From the NCBI RefSeq assembly GCF_000150275.1, contig NW_002060946.1:7235855-7299854 (forward strand): DNA of 64,000 bases, read 5' to 3'. The notes below the pieces were generated by a model. It was not told the DNA's origin. It did no database searches and saw only the letters and a program-made list of their open reading frames with translations. Shown one piece after another: positions 1-12,600 of this stretch. Each line of letters begins with the position of its first letter. Position 1 is the stretch's first letter. This stretch comes from Trichoplax adhaerens (lineage: Eukaryota > Placozoa > Uniplacotomia > Trichoplacea > Trichoplacidae). A program made the position numbers and the translations under genes.

Positions 1-1926
1 CTTCAAAAATTGCAGAGCATGGAATGGATCGTAGCGATAGTGCTGGAATTGGTGAAGAATATTAATTAATGATGCAAATAACAATCAATATTGTGTTAAG
101 TTCAGTATAATAGTAAGAAATAACCTACCTTCATAATGTAGCACAAGACAACTGTAGCACTTCTGCCACGTCCAGCTTTGCAATGGACATACACTGAACA
201 GCCATTTTTGTTCACATCATCAATGAAATTTATTGCCTCCTCTACTCGCTCTACACTAGGTGATTGGTAAAAGTCGACGGTACTTAGTCGGAGCTGCTTT
301 ACACCAAGCGCACCCCATTCCTGTAATAATAAAATAAAAATAAACAGTGTAAGGTTAATGCGTGATACTTACGCCTATATTCCTGCGATATGACAAACAA
401 ATTTCTAGACTATGTATTGTATACGCGTACAGCTGACTTATCCATTAAATACAATTCAACAAATCACCAAGTTGCTCAACTGTCAGTATCTATAAGGACT
501 AATATACTAATGCCATGGCCAATAGCGGTAAGACGTCAAATTCAAGCATAAATGAAGATAACTGCAGTGTATCTTTCTAGGCTAGATATAAACGTATCTA
601 GCTGATTGATTAAATATAATTCAATAAATCATCTTAGTTGCTCAGCTGTTGGTTTTTATAAGAGCTAATATAATAATATCGTGGTTGATAGTGGTTAGAT
701 ATGATACCGAAGCATAAATAAAGATAATTATATCTTTTTAGGGTAGGTGTGAGTGTATCTAGTTGATTTATTGAACGCAGTTCATTCAATCATCAAGTTG
801 CTCAACTGTCAGTACTGTACTTACGAGTATAAGAAACTAATATACTAATGTTGTGAATGGCAGTAGTTCCATGCATCGTGAAGCTTAAGTTAAGATAATC
901 AATGTAATTTAAAATTATGATCAAAATTGAATATACTAAGTAACTGAGTTTACAAAAGGCTATCCCAGTTGATAATTAATTTCAGCTTGATTGAATTATC
1001 AGAAAAATAAGGCTGTCATCAATTCAACAGTTTTTGTACTACTTGTATCTATACAGTATTTAGGGCAAGTCAGGCTTATATAGTGAAAGGACAGATCAAA
1101 TCATGATTAAATAACTTCATTTCCAATATTTGAATGCTATGCTTCATGTTTATTCTCTTTCGGTAGATGTTGTATCGATTGAACACTTATCATTCTACCT
1201 ATTGCATTCAGTATGAAAATTATGTAGGTACAATGCGAAATTTTAACAGAAGCCAACTTTTTAACCGTCCAATCTTATGACATGATTTCTGATGTCTCTT
1301 AAACGGCTATTACTGCCGTAGATATACAGCGAGCTAACACAAGTTTTGAAATAAAAACATCGAAAGCGCGGAGATTTACTCAACAGAGAGACAACATATC
1401 AGGTCCGAATTTTACCTGTTGATTAGGAGATACGAAGCGGGTTTCGTAATTCTCATTCATGGTAACCACACCTCGTACATTTTCTTGCTTTACCAACTGT
1501 AATTACGATCAATTTATCAATGAAACAGCAAGTACACTTACTCTTTGCCTTAGGATACGATTTACACGAGTAGAATTGGACACGTTAAAGGTGAAAGTAA
1601 TGCATGTAGGCCCATAGCTATTTATACAACTTCGAATATCAACTTAGGAATAATCGTCCATCATCATCTATAACATCACTAGTGAATCCAACAGTAAAAC
1701 TTTTATTCTAAGCTACTACTATCATTTCCAATCATTCTTCATGATAAATAAAGTTTTAGTTATACCGATTAAAGTTGCAAACCTCATTAGCATGACTGCG
1801 GAAAGGAAGTGCACCAATTAAGATATTTTCATCTACCCGATCATACCAACGTCTTGCATCACTTTTACGCGCAACATTCCAGATTAGCGTTGGATAGTAA
1901 AATAATCTTGCTTTCAACGGCTCCAT
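1..1926 (-). CDS. PTPMT1: PTPMT1-like mitochondrial phosphatidylglycerophosphate phosphatase, 3' end beyond window
   Basis: Dual-specificity-type phosphatase. PTPMT1 dephosphorylates phosphatidylglycerophosphate in mitochondria during cardiolipin synthesis (family knowledge). Exons read on the minus strand: 1783-1926 (ATG at 1926, 48 codons), 1416-1496, 129-320, and 1-42, which is cut by the edge. All have GT donors and AG acceptors and stay in phase. Family blocks seen are FYYPTLIWNV near the N-terminus, WYDRV, ILIGALPFRS, ENVRGVVTMNE, and the active-site loop HCKAGRGRSA in exon 3, with catalytic Cys and Arg present. The usual family loop has S where this one has the second G. The last visible exon reads HYRYDPFHALQFLK, which fits the helix after the P-loop. 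The N-terminus is basic/aromatic and could target mitochondria, but that is inference. The assignment is firm; only the C-terminus is missing. Confidence 0.93.
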
Positions 1927-4182
1927 CAATGGATTCGATCGGAAAGAGACTTATCCTGTATTAAATTAAATTAAAGCGGCTATAAATTGATTTGTAAAGA
2001 CTGCTCCACTAATCAGCGAGTAAGATAAGTTGGCCAGATGTGGATTTTGCGGTTGGAAGTGATGCAGGCTATACGATCAATAATTTATTCTATTTCATGC
2101 TAAGGCAATCCTAGGTCTTCAACGTTCTGGTTCATGATAGTAATCACTAGCATCACTTCATATGTTTCAGTGTGGTCAGTCTCTTTGTATCAGAATAAGC
2201 ATACAGCGATTTATTACTCAATGACTATAGAGTCCTATAGGGCGTTACAGTACCATTGTCTATTTTGTATGAGAGCGATCGCATCAAAATGGCTGTCTGC
2301 TCTCCAACGGTCTCTATCTCATTATTTAACCCACTCAATTTATAATGGTTGTGTATTTCTATCTCATTCCCAGCAATGGAATACAAACTGCTGATATACA
2401 CTAAGTTATTGAGTATGTTCACTATCCTTTTACAACGAATCGATGCTCAATGCCAATTGAATATCGGCAGTACCTTCTTATAAGCCTGCCTACAAGGTTA
2501 TTGCCCGCGCAGGAGGCATTTCAACGTTGTAGTTACGATGGAAATGATGGCTATAAAAGGATTTTAAATCGTAAGAAATCCATTTCTGGCTACATTGAAT
2601 ACGAAATTAGCATACATTAAGCTCTCCATACTATCTGATTCCAGATCCAATGGCAATGCACGCAATTAATATTTTACCTGGATAAATTGAATTCATGAAT
2701 AAATGATATTGAACACATGATATTCTTGGGGATTATGCAATTCCTGCGTCATGGATTTAGAAGCAACTAAAAATACGCGTACAATTGCATCTATTGCATT
2801 AAAAATTTCAAAAATACTGGATAGTGATAATTGAGCATCATAGGGGTAAAATATTTGTAAGCTCTTAATAAAAGCTGTTTCGATATGATGTATCCGTCAT
2901 TAAATAGTGTTTTTATTCAAATTTTACCTTAATTTAAATAACAGGATATTCAGTATCAGAATAGCACCTAGCCACTCCTAGTCAAGTGCTTGAAAATTGG
3001 AAAATGATAAGCATTGCTATAATATATACCCTTGTACAAAATAAATCGCAATCAAGGCAAGTAGCACTGCATTATCCAGTAATGCATAGTATTAAAAAAA
3101 GTATTAGTAGCGTTAATGATGATTCGGTAGAATAGACTTGATTCCGACTACAGTAGATTAATTAGGATACGCGTATTTTCAGTGCAAATTAATTATCTTC
3201 AAGAGAATCCGAATGTCATTTAAATGTCTAGATGGTCATTGTAAGAATAACTTAGCTACTTATAGTCAATTAATTGAAAATCGCAAAATGATTTGTACTA
3301 CTATTATAATTTAAATCCAAGCACAATATAAGCTGCAACCAACGGGGGCATACTGCATCACTCAATAACTTAAAAATATTAAAATGGCGTAATAGCATTT
3401 GCAATGTTGATGGTGATTCAATGAAACCGATTCGACTACGAATTTAGTACATTTAGGCACTAACTTTATTGACACAGCTACAACATCAATTTCTAAAGGT
3501 ACAAAATCTCTTAAACTAAGTCATTGAAATAAAAGTTATCATACTATACAGCGGTAGTTCTATAATAATTGCTACGGAAGAAGATCCATCATCATCATTA
3601 TTACTATCATTGTCAAAATTGCAGTTTTTATACTTGACCAATAGATCATAACCGTCCAGTGCATTCAAGCTCATCATCATTCACAGTATGGCATAAAATT
3701 ATAAGACAACATTTGTATGCTTATGTCTTGGCTAATGCAAATAATGTAATTATAGTCTAAAGATACCAAAAACTGTAGACAGTGATGGCGTTAAGCCTTT
3801 CATGTGAATACAGGATATCAGTTGCCATGGTAACTACCGTTATAATTTATAACTAGCACATTCTGGCGCTGTCCACCCATCAGATGTAGAGTAAAAAGGC
3901 TCTGGACCTGCTATACTTATAATTTGACTTCCATAAAAACGTAAGCATGATATAAAAACGCTCGAGATTATAATAATACTAGTCGTAGGATCGTTATTTC
4001 CCCTACATTGCATAGCTTATAGTAGTACGATATTGTTGCTTTCGCTATAATATTACTATAACAACTTTTAGGATAAATATTAACTGTAATTAATTTAGAA
4101 ACAAATTATAAATTAAAGAAAGTATTTTCATAGAGTCAATAATAGAAATAGTTCACCAATTGCAAATACATCCAGTTTGAAA
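1927..4182. other. Spacer between PTPMT1 and DRC12, no gene seen
   Basis: Divergent spacer of about 2.2 kb, AT-rich. Short open frames occur (for example 2134-2394) but have no splice partners, recognizable family or coding-like composition. No repeat array stands out. It presumably holds the promoters of both flanking genes. Confidence 0.6.
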
Positions 4183-6418
4183 ATGCCACCAAAACAAAAA
4201 CTACGAAAAGGGAGAAAGAAAAAGAAAGGTAAGATGATGACTAGAAATTTACTTACATACAATAGCATGTTGTAAATTGTTCAATGGTATCATTGATGAA
4301 TTCAAATAGCAAGTTGAAATTGAATGCATAAAAATGCCTCACAATTTACGATATATTCGTACCTAGGTGTAGGCTGTATCGCATTTGAATGTATTTTACA
4401 ACAGTATATTGCAATAATTGAAATCATTTTAATTATTATACAGCATAAATTAACAATTTTAAATGTCCGGCCATTAATTGTTACGCCTTTAATAAGAAAA
4501 CCAAGTTGTTTGTCAAAAATAACTTACGACGTACTCGCATATATATGCCGATTATGTCGTACATTAATGCTTTTATAACAATATGGCACGACAATTAAAA
4601 CATGTTCTCTTATTATTGATTTCTTAAACTTGCAGCATGGAATAACAACTCTTATACATTAGGCTATTAACTATCAAATCTTTATCAGGAGGAAAAAAGA
4701 GTTCACTGTATAAATGTAATTCTTAGTCTTTTTTAAAACTAAGAAATCATTAATTTCTATTCTACAAGAACGTCTTATAGCGAATAGGCAAAAGACCTGT
4801 TTAACGTCAACATGATAGATTCGAGCACATGTTAATGCGTTGTATCTCACATTTACAAATTGGTAGAATACAAGTCTTCTGAGTTTACAATTTTAATTTA
4901 AAAATGTCATTGTCGATTTAATTAATGTTGCATTTATTGGTAATTTTTAGCGAGTTAATAATTTCACTAAGTGAGACTGTAACATCGCAATTAGCTATTA
5001 TCATACTACTGTAGTTTATGGCTAATACAGTATGTTATTAAATTTACTCTAGACGATGGGTTGAACATTGAAGAAAAATATAAGAAAACATTAAAAGAAA
5101 TTGAGATGCTAAAGATTCGTTTGGGTAATTTTCATACAAGATGAAATGTTGCGATAAGAACCTTTTTACAATTCAATGCAGTCTTTGATACCATTCATTC
5201 TTAATTAATATAGAAGCAGTGTAATAATAAACTTCTGTTTTATCAACAAAGAATTCTAGTATACATTGCAACTCAATCCCTTCAATACAAATTAGGCCTA
5301 CCTTTTTAGTCAATATTATTGGCTATTTATTTAAATGTATTCATATTGCAAATATCTAGTTAGCCATCATGAGATAACTCGTCGTGCCAAAGAAGCATCC
5401 GATATTTGGAAGGTTAAAATGCGATCAGCTGAAGATGACATAGAAGAAGAAAAGAAAACAAAATTAGACTTAACATCAGGTAATATGATCAATCTAATAT
5501 AAGCTAATGCCAATTCAACAGAGAGTCTAGTTTATCCTCCTACTAAGGTGCTAGCTAGTTATCTTATTTTGTGTCTAGCTAAAAGCATACCTGTAACTTT
5601 TAAATTTGAATTTAGACTTGGCTAGGCAATACAAAACTATGCAAATGGAAATGGCCCTTAAGATTCATTCTTTAGAATCTACTGTAGCTAACCTTAACGA
5701 AAAGATTTGTAAGTATAGCCTCACTGAGTTATGGCAATGTAGCCGATATTTTCGGTAGTAGTTAATGAGCAGAATGCATATTATTTTCCAAGCTGCCACA
5801 GTATTTTTATATTAATATCTGTTGTTGTATTTACTGTTATATCATGATGATAATTTGAAATTCAGTAAAACTTTGTGTTCAATAAATTCTTATAATGATA
5901 GCGGCTCTTAAATTTATTCTCACTAGCTGCTTTGATACAAGGCTGGTTAAGATAGGAAATTGAGTAGATACCATTTCCTAAATGATATAGGTATAAATTT
6001 ATCATTTACTTACATCAAAATCGCTATTATCATAGATAAGTTAGAAGAAGAGTTAAAATCAACTAAAAGTGACAAAGATGAAATTATACGTCAAAAAAAT
6101 TTCACCATTCAAGAATTACAGCTTAGGATCGATGATATGGAAGCTACATATGAAGCTATAGTTAATGTAGGTGATATCATTTCTTCCTGTGAGGATAAGA
6201 CAATAATCTTTACAGAATAAGGTGTACTATGGTTCACTTTATTACTGTCTAAAGTAATATAATATCATTTAAATTCATATCCATTATAGGAAGCTCTTGA
6301 CGATTTATCTGAAGAGGTTGATACCTCTCGAGCAAGATGGGAAAAGCAAGCATCGTTGTTGGAACTAGAAAATAGGCAAGCTCTAATGGAATTTGGATTA
6401 AATCCTGGCGATTTATAA
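4183..6418 (+). CDS. DRC12: Dynein regulatory complex subunit 12 (CCDC153)
   Basis: Small coiled-coil subunit of the nexin-dynein regulatory complex of motile cilia (family knowledge). Six exons join in phase: 4183-4228, 5053-5124, 5360-5479, 5616-5708, 6036-6166 and 6290-6418. They give about 196 residues, against about 210 in vertebrates. The protein starts MPPKQKLRKGRKKKK, the same basic start seen in CCDC153, continues as charged coiled coil (EITRRAKEA, DDMEATYEAIVNEAL) and ends EFGLNPGDL, matching the conserved FGL-terminal motif of the family. The acceptor of exon 3 is the AG at 5358-5359; using the next AG four bases downstream would give an in-frame stop. Its partner downstream, POLR2H, is convergent. 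A ciliated animal is implied. Confidence 0.9.
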
Positions 6419-7250
6419 TGCTCTTATCAAATTTCTATTGGATATATGTTTTTAATTTCTAAAATTTATTTAAAATGGTCTAGTAAACATTTATAATTTT
6501 CTTTTCAAATGTGCTTGAGTTATGGTTTGAATACATCGTATTAAATACTAGTATTAGATCCTACAAATTTGAAAATTGATAAATTGTAAACGTTAACTTG
6601 CAATGCCTGATTATTATAATTTATTTACCTACGTCCCTTACAATTGAGAAATGGCGTGAATTGATCATGAAAACGGTCGTGAGCTGGAGATTATACTGGT
6701 GAACTATTCAATGCCAAATATGAAATTATCACTTCTGACAATGAATAACCTTTTTAGTTTTATTAAATTTTAAAATTGGATTAATAGTTTTACAACAATG
6801 ATATTAATTATAAAAGATGTTGGTGTATATTTATGATTAGTACGACGACAGCTAGAAAGATCTTTATGAAGAATAAAACTGTATATAGACTGCAATCGAT
6901 AGGATCATTCAATTTCTATAAGTTCTGATTACTTGCAGATTGAAATAAAACTAGTAACGTATTATACAAAATGAAAGAGTAATGACAGAAAGGCTAAAGT
7001 TAGCATAGCAATTTCTTCTAAAAGAAATAATAATGGTCATAACCAATCAACTAGAATAGGTACATTGCTAGTATAACAGGGAATGCTTCTAGTTACAGCG
7101 CGATGGTTAAGGTACATAAATATTACATAACTTGGACATAAAGATATAGGTATATTACAGTAAGAGTTTAATAGTAATTTAATGAAGAAACCATGACTAT
7201 AAAAGTTTTCAATATAATATCAGGTGTATTTTATGATCGTCATATTTTGC
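6419..7250. other. Convergent spacer DRC12/POLR2H
   Basis: Both flanking genes end here. AT-rich 3' flanks, with several ATAAA and AATAAA-like words. No further coding exon or repeat array was recognized. Confidence 0.6.
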
Positions 7251-8322
7251 TTAATAAGATAATTTCTTGATAAGTAAATAAACATGATTATCTACAGAGA
7301 ATCCTTGTAAGTTGTTAGGGTCTCCTTGCAATCTCATCAGTAAACCTCCATAAGATATATAGACAGCTCTGTCAATGAGATAAATAACAATATCAATACG
7401 TTGAAGGATAGATTGTATCCAGTATGCATGAAAGAATATTATTTCTCGTCCAAGATGGATAATATAACTTGATCGACTTACATTTTGGCTGAGTCTTCAT
7501 CACCTTCTAATCGATAGATTTTACCGTACATTACGTATTCAAAATTATCGGCTTTATTCGAGCCGTTAACACCAAGGGGGTTATATTCGCCATCATCAGC
7601 AATGCCATCCTCTCGTAGTGTTGATGCTAACATTAGTCTAAACTTATCACCGTCTTCAACAGGATATAATTGGGAGTTAATATCCAAGATGAGCTCCATT
7701 TTAAAGCTTTCACTATCGCAAATTAATCTTGACACTGAAATGGAATAGCATCACCAACAGTCAGAAGCAAGCCATATGAGAACAAGAAAACAATGAAAGA
7801 TTGGATCATTCTTATCGATATCAAGCTCAATGAGTTGTAAAAGCGAGCTATACGTTGAAGTACAAATGATTGTAGTTTGTAAATTAGCGAAATTGACCAT
7901 ACCACTACTGCTGTAATTGAAGGATAGATAACTCGAGTAGAAAGTTTTCTTCGAGTTATCCATGTCAAAGGTTCCATCTCCATACTACGATGGTATTTTA
8001 TCACTTGTACTAAGTCATAGAAAACAAGAAGTAGATCGAAATCATGTCTAATCCTACTCATCCACAACATGGACGACTATCTTTCATTCTCCATCACCTA
8101 GCGATGCTATTGTCTCTAGTCAAGTACAGTCATGTTGAATGACTGATGTCTGTCTCTTATTACTCATGAAACTACACTGTAAAAATACGCTTATTCATTT
8201 GAGATGAAATAAGGTCATAACAGATAGATCAATTAATAATGTAGCATACCGCGATGAAATTTCTTGCCATCAGGATCGATATCTTTGACATCGAATATAT
8301 CTTCGAAGAGGACGCCAGCCAT
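7251..8322 (-). CDS. POLR2H: RNA polymerase I/II/III shared subunit RPB8
   Basis: Common subunit of all three nuclear RNA polymerases. Three exons on the minus strand: 8250-8322 (ATG at 8322), 7482-7734 and 7251-7368. Phases 1 and 2 join exactly and give 147 residues (human about 150). Diagnostic stretches are the start [20 protein letters not shown], then [45 protein letters not shown], and the end [12 protein letters not shown] with [10 protein letters not shown]. The length and all blocks match the single OB-fold-like RPB8 family, so the identification is essentially certain. The gene is divergent from CCDC191; the spacer between them carries the ACTGTAC arrays. Confidence 0.97.
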
Positions 8323-8574
8323 TTTCACCTTCTCCAGCCACGATCCAAGGCAGTCTAAGGGTAAGCGGTGTTTCACAGTGGGCGCAAATAGTGGAATAGA
8401 CCAGCATGGCGCGGCTACTTGGCGGTGTACCTCGTACAAGCTGTAGCCATGCAGACAGCATCCCATAGAATTCCTATTATTTTCCCCTCCAGTCCTGTAC
8501 CTTGTACTGTCCTGTCTATCTGTCGGTAACTTGTAGGCTAGCTGCTAGCACCCACGTGGTACACTAGTACCGAT

Positions 8575-8670
8575 TGGCGTACAGTACAGTACAACACTGT
8601 ACACTGTACAGTAGTACTGTGCAGTCCCGTAAGCTCATTGGACAGTACAGTATAGCGAATTGACTGTTCT
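8575..8670. repeat. Palindromic GTACAGTAC-rich cluster
   Basis: Dense run of overlapping TACAGTAC, ACTGTAC and GTACTGT words, each able to pair with itself or its neighbours. It lies close to the 5' end of POLR2H. It is of the same word family as the larger array at 8860-9450 and the arrays near 30950 and 56600. Confidence 0.75.
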
Positions 8671-8859
8671 ACAAACTTGTGATTATAATGCGTTGTAAGT
8701 GTCAACGGCGTACGCATATAAGCCGCCACTTTTCAATACATTAAAAGGAGAGCAGAGTTAGCAATTAGTTTTACAATAACTTCAACTACGTCTTCAATTT
8801 CTTGTCTCAATGCTAAGTGAGAGTAGTACGAACTTTCAATACAGTGGTCAGTATTAGCA

Positions 8860-9450
8860 CGAGATACAGTAACACACAACACTGTACCGTACAATACAGT
8901 ACAGTGGAGTCAAAATACTATACTATCCACTATAGTACAGTACTGTATAGTGCTGTACCTACCGTATATTCTCCACAGACTGTACACTGTACACTGTACA
9001 GGACTGTCGACAGCCATGCAGTCCTGTTCTATTTACAGTACATACTGTAGTACCATGAGGCACAGTCCTGAATAGCGCTCACTGTACTGTACACTGTACA
9101 CTGTATTGGACTGTCGACACTCGACACTCGTGCAGTCTTGTTCTATTTACAGTATATAGTACGATGGCGCACAGTCCTGAACAGCACTCACTGTACACTG
9201 TACACTGTACTGGACTGTCGACAGTCATGCAGTCCTGTTCTATTTACAGTACAGCACATACAGTACAGTACTGTATTACCATGACGCACAGTCCTGAACA
9301 ACATTCACTGTACACTGTACACTGTACTGTACTGGACTATCGACAGTTCATGCAGTCCTGTTCTACTTACAGTACATAGTACCATGACCCACAGTCCTAA
9401 ACAGCGCTCACTGTACACTGTACACTGTACCGTACTGGACTGCAGTTACT
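8860..9450. repeat. Tandem array, about five units of 105-120 bp, rich in ACTGTACACTGTAC
   Basis: Units start near 8980, 9080, 9188, 9306 and 9412. Each has CACTGTACACTGTAC, then GGACTGTCGACAG, then a CATGCAGTCCTGTTCTA segment, then TTTACAGTAC, ACCATGA and CACAGTCCTGAACAG. Copies differ by substitutions and by the number of ACTGTAC words. Open frames across it repeat the same peptide (for example YTVHCT) and are best read as repeat translation, not genes. Confidence 0.85.
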
Positions 9451-9615
9451 GTAGCAACATACCCATCCAAATCGGTTTCAAACGGCCTACCGAAGATGGC
9501 GCAATCTGCAACTTTGCAATCGACAGTCAATATCCAGATGTACACATATTATTATTAATGACCATTGGTAAGGTAATAACAGAAGCTCCGTGATAGAAAT
9601 CAATAGCTAAGAAGG

Positions 9616-12600
9616 ATGGCTGAAAGTGGTAATTCCAGTCTTTTCCGATGGAGGAGAATCAATCAACCTGCAAAGGTTCGACCTTGATATATCAACAATC
9701 GATCATGTTATGAATACGCGTATGCGTACGCTACAATATCAACAACATGCAGCCAATCAATTGATCAATTATCCTAATACAGTTCTAATTCGATTTGATA
9801 TAGGCTGGGAGTAAATATAAAACTAGCTATACGGAAAATGATCATTTGGATGAATTAATTCAGGTAAGATAGAGTTCAAAAAATAGTCGCTATTCGAGTA
9901 GACACATGGACAATCAGGTAGAACTATAGCGCAAGATAGTTGGACTCTATTCCTTCTTCATGACAATGAATTACAATCATCTTTATGCCGTAGTAAATTT
10001 GATCATAACAAATACTATCAGTATTAGTCATAAAATAAGGTATTAAAACTATACTGTGCTCCTCTCTTGTCACCAGGAAGTAAATAATCAAATCGATCCT
10101 AGTCTATTCGCACATGTAACCGGTCATGCTGATTTATCCGCCTATGATTATATACAAGACGACGATTCAGCTCAAGCTGAAGGTTTGTTCGAAGGCTTAT
10201 CCAGCAATACGTGATAGCATAAATTCCAATCAAATATTGTCACATATCAAATGGCTACTCAATCAATAGCCTACAGCGAATGAACGTTATTCATCAACAA
10301 ATCAAACTATTTCCTTCAATCTTGACTATTGTACTTCTATCGTTGTTGAATAATTGAAACGCTATCATAATATTATAATTATTATCAATTGCCTTTAGCT
10401 AAAGAAATTCTAGATAATTGGATGAATGAAAAATTTACTGGTGATATGCCTATTGTAGATGAAGATTATTCTCATATCGATCAAGGTAATGGATTAGTAA
10501 AATTATCTCCTTTTTTCTATGTACTGTATATTGAATACTAAATCAATGATAGAGAGTTAACTGTAACTCGAAAATAGCTGTAGACACATGGATCAAAGCG
10601 ATCATTTTTTTTATCCATTTTTGCGTCTAAATAAACACTAGATTCTTATGATGTTGGCTTTCCGTTAGTGGGAGATGATCTTGACGAGACAGTTGCTGTA
10701 CAAAAGGTATTGGATGAGCTATTGAAGAAACCTCTGCAAGGTAAAGCTTTCCGAGACTTAGGATTAGAAACCCATAAAAAAACAAATAATCCTAAAACAA
10801 GAATGGAGATTCGACAACAACAGGTCAGAAAATGTAATAGATATAATTACGTACTACTGTCTCTTCTATGCTATGAATAAATTACTGTATGCTAAAATGG
10901 AAGCTAAGGCTCTTTCAAACAAGTCGGTTGATAATTATTTATTGATATTATATCGAAGATGAAGCAAAAATGGGAAGCACGTAGACAGAAAGAAGCTAAA
11001 GCAAAGCAGTTAATTACCAAGCGTCAGGAAGCTACAAAGGAAGCTAAAAAAATAGTAGATCACGAAGAAAAGCATAAGCTTGCCCGTGCTAGACGAGAAG
11101 AACAAGAAATTAATCGTGAAATGGTACGTATACGGAAACTAATGGCAGAGCAAGCGCGCGCAGAGCAAGAACAACGAGAAAGGTAAAACCGCACTGTATG
11201 ACACTTTATAGTACACTAGCACAAATGTTAAATTACAATCATTACCAAGATTACATTCACATTTATATTTACTTATTATAACCGCCTAGAATTACTATAG
11301 TAATTAGTAAAAACCTTGTACAGACGGCTTATTCTGAGAGCAAAATTACCTTTGGGTAAGGTTTATGAAACTACGAGATTTTTCAATCTTATACTGTTAG
11401 GGAGGAATTTATGCGTATGGAAGCAGAAAGTAGGGCTAAACAAGATATTGAAAGTAGTAACACGATGAGGCTTGAAATCGATAGAGAGCAACGCAGGAAG
11501 GAGCAACAAGAATTAGACAAAAGGAGAAGATTGCTTAAAATTAAAGAAATGCATGCTAAGCGTAATTTAATGGTAACTAAATTGACAATGAAAATGGTAA
11601 TTATCTATTTTTGCGTTAACCTTCATTTTTATCTACTGGTAGCTTTTACGTAGGCATTTCTCCGCTTGGTATACAATTTTGGCTGAAAAGCATCTTAAAA
11701 TTGGTAAAATCAGAGCAATAATGGACTTTAAATTCAAGTTGAAAGTCTGGAATGCGTGGCGATCTTACGTTCGCAATACTAACGCTGAACGAGAGACGTA
11801 TGCATTTCAAAAATCTATGAGAAAGGTCATCCGGTTAGTGAGGATTTTCATTATTCGTTATTGTGTAAATATTTATAATTATAGTATACCTTATCTTTAA
11901 TATCTAAGATAGATTTTTCATATCATTAATTTAAATCCTTGTTTATGCTAATTATTAGAAACGAACAAATTGCAATCGAACATTGGCGAATTAATGTATT
12001 ACAGCAATGCTTCATGGCTTGGTATCATTGGAGTCGGACAGCATTACAGCAACGAATGGAAGAAATGCAACATAGAGTCAAAAAGAAAAAGATGGCGGCG
12101 TTTTTAGAAGCTGCTGCTACTGGAAAATTATGGAATAAGGATGAACCTACAGGAAAGCAGGCTAAAAGTATTCCTTCTGCAAATGTTGCTGATGATGACA
12201 TGAGATACGAAATTGCTAGTGTCATTGAAGGAAAATTAACATCTGTAAGGCTAGAAATTATACTTATGTGTAATTTATAATTGAGACCGGATCAAACACA
12301 CCCACGAGTGAACGTTACCTTTTACAGAGGATATAATATTTGTTTTTATTGTTGATAAAATTTAGGGTAAATCAAATATTGCGCATACAGAATCCAAGCA
12401 CAGAAAAAATCAAGTTAAAATAGATCACAACGTCGGTCAGGACCAAGGCCCAAAATCTGCTTGGAGTAAAAGTAAAATTTCTAAATCATATGGCCAGAAA
12501 AGTTCTGTATACAGTTCTAAACCTAAAAGCAGGCCTCAAGAAAAGACAAATATCGAAGAATATGATGATGGTACAAGACCTTTCTTTAGCAAAGCAACAA

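Larger units (their letters stand above)
8323..9615. promoter_or_regulatory. Divergent spacer POLR2H/CCDC191, likely two-way promoter region
   Basis: About 1.3 kb separates the two start codons (8322 on minus, 9616 on plus). Most of it from 8575 is built of ACTGTAC/GTACAGT words, described separately. Promoter function is inferred only from the head-to-head gene arrangement; no TATA or initiator element was assigned. Confidence 0.45.

Noticed and set aside
8233-8466. Minus-strand frame extending upstream of the POLR2H start, and two frames in the same place on other phases
   Set aside because: POLR2H homology begins exactly at MAGVLFED (ATG 8322); upstream residues are leader sequence and the other frames are shadows.
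8980-9450. Regularly spaced repeats resembling a CRISPR array
   Set aside because: Units are 105-120 bp, diverged and without unique spacers, in a clearly intron-bearing animal genome.
8817-9593. Several open frames with repeated YTVHCT-like peptides
   Set aside because: They translate the ACTGTAC tandem array; the peptide repeats exactly with the DNA unit and has no family match.
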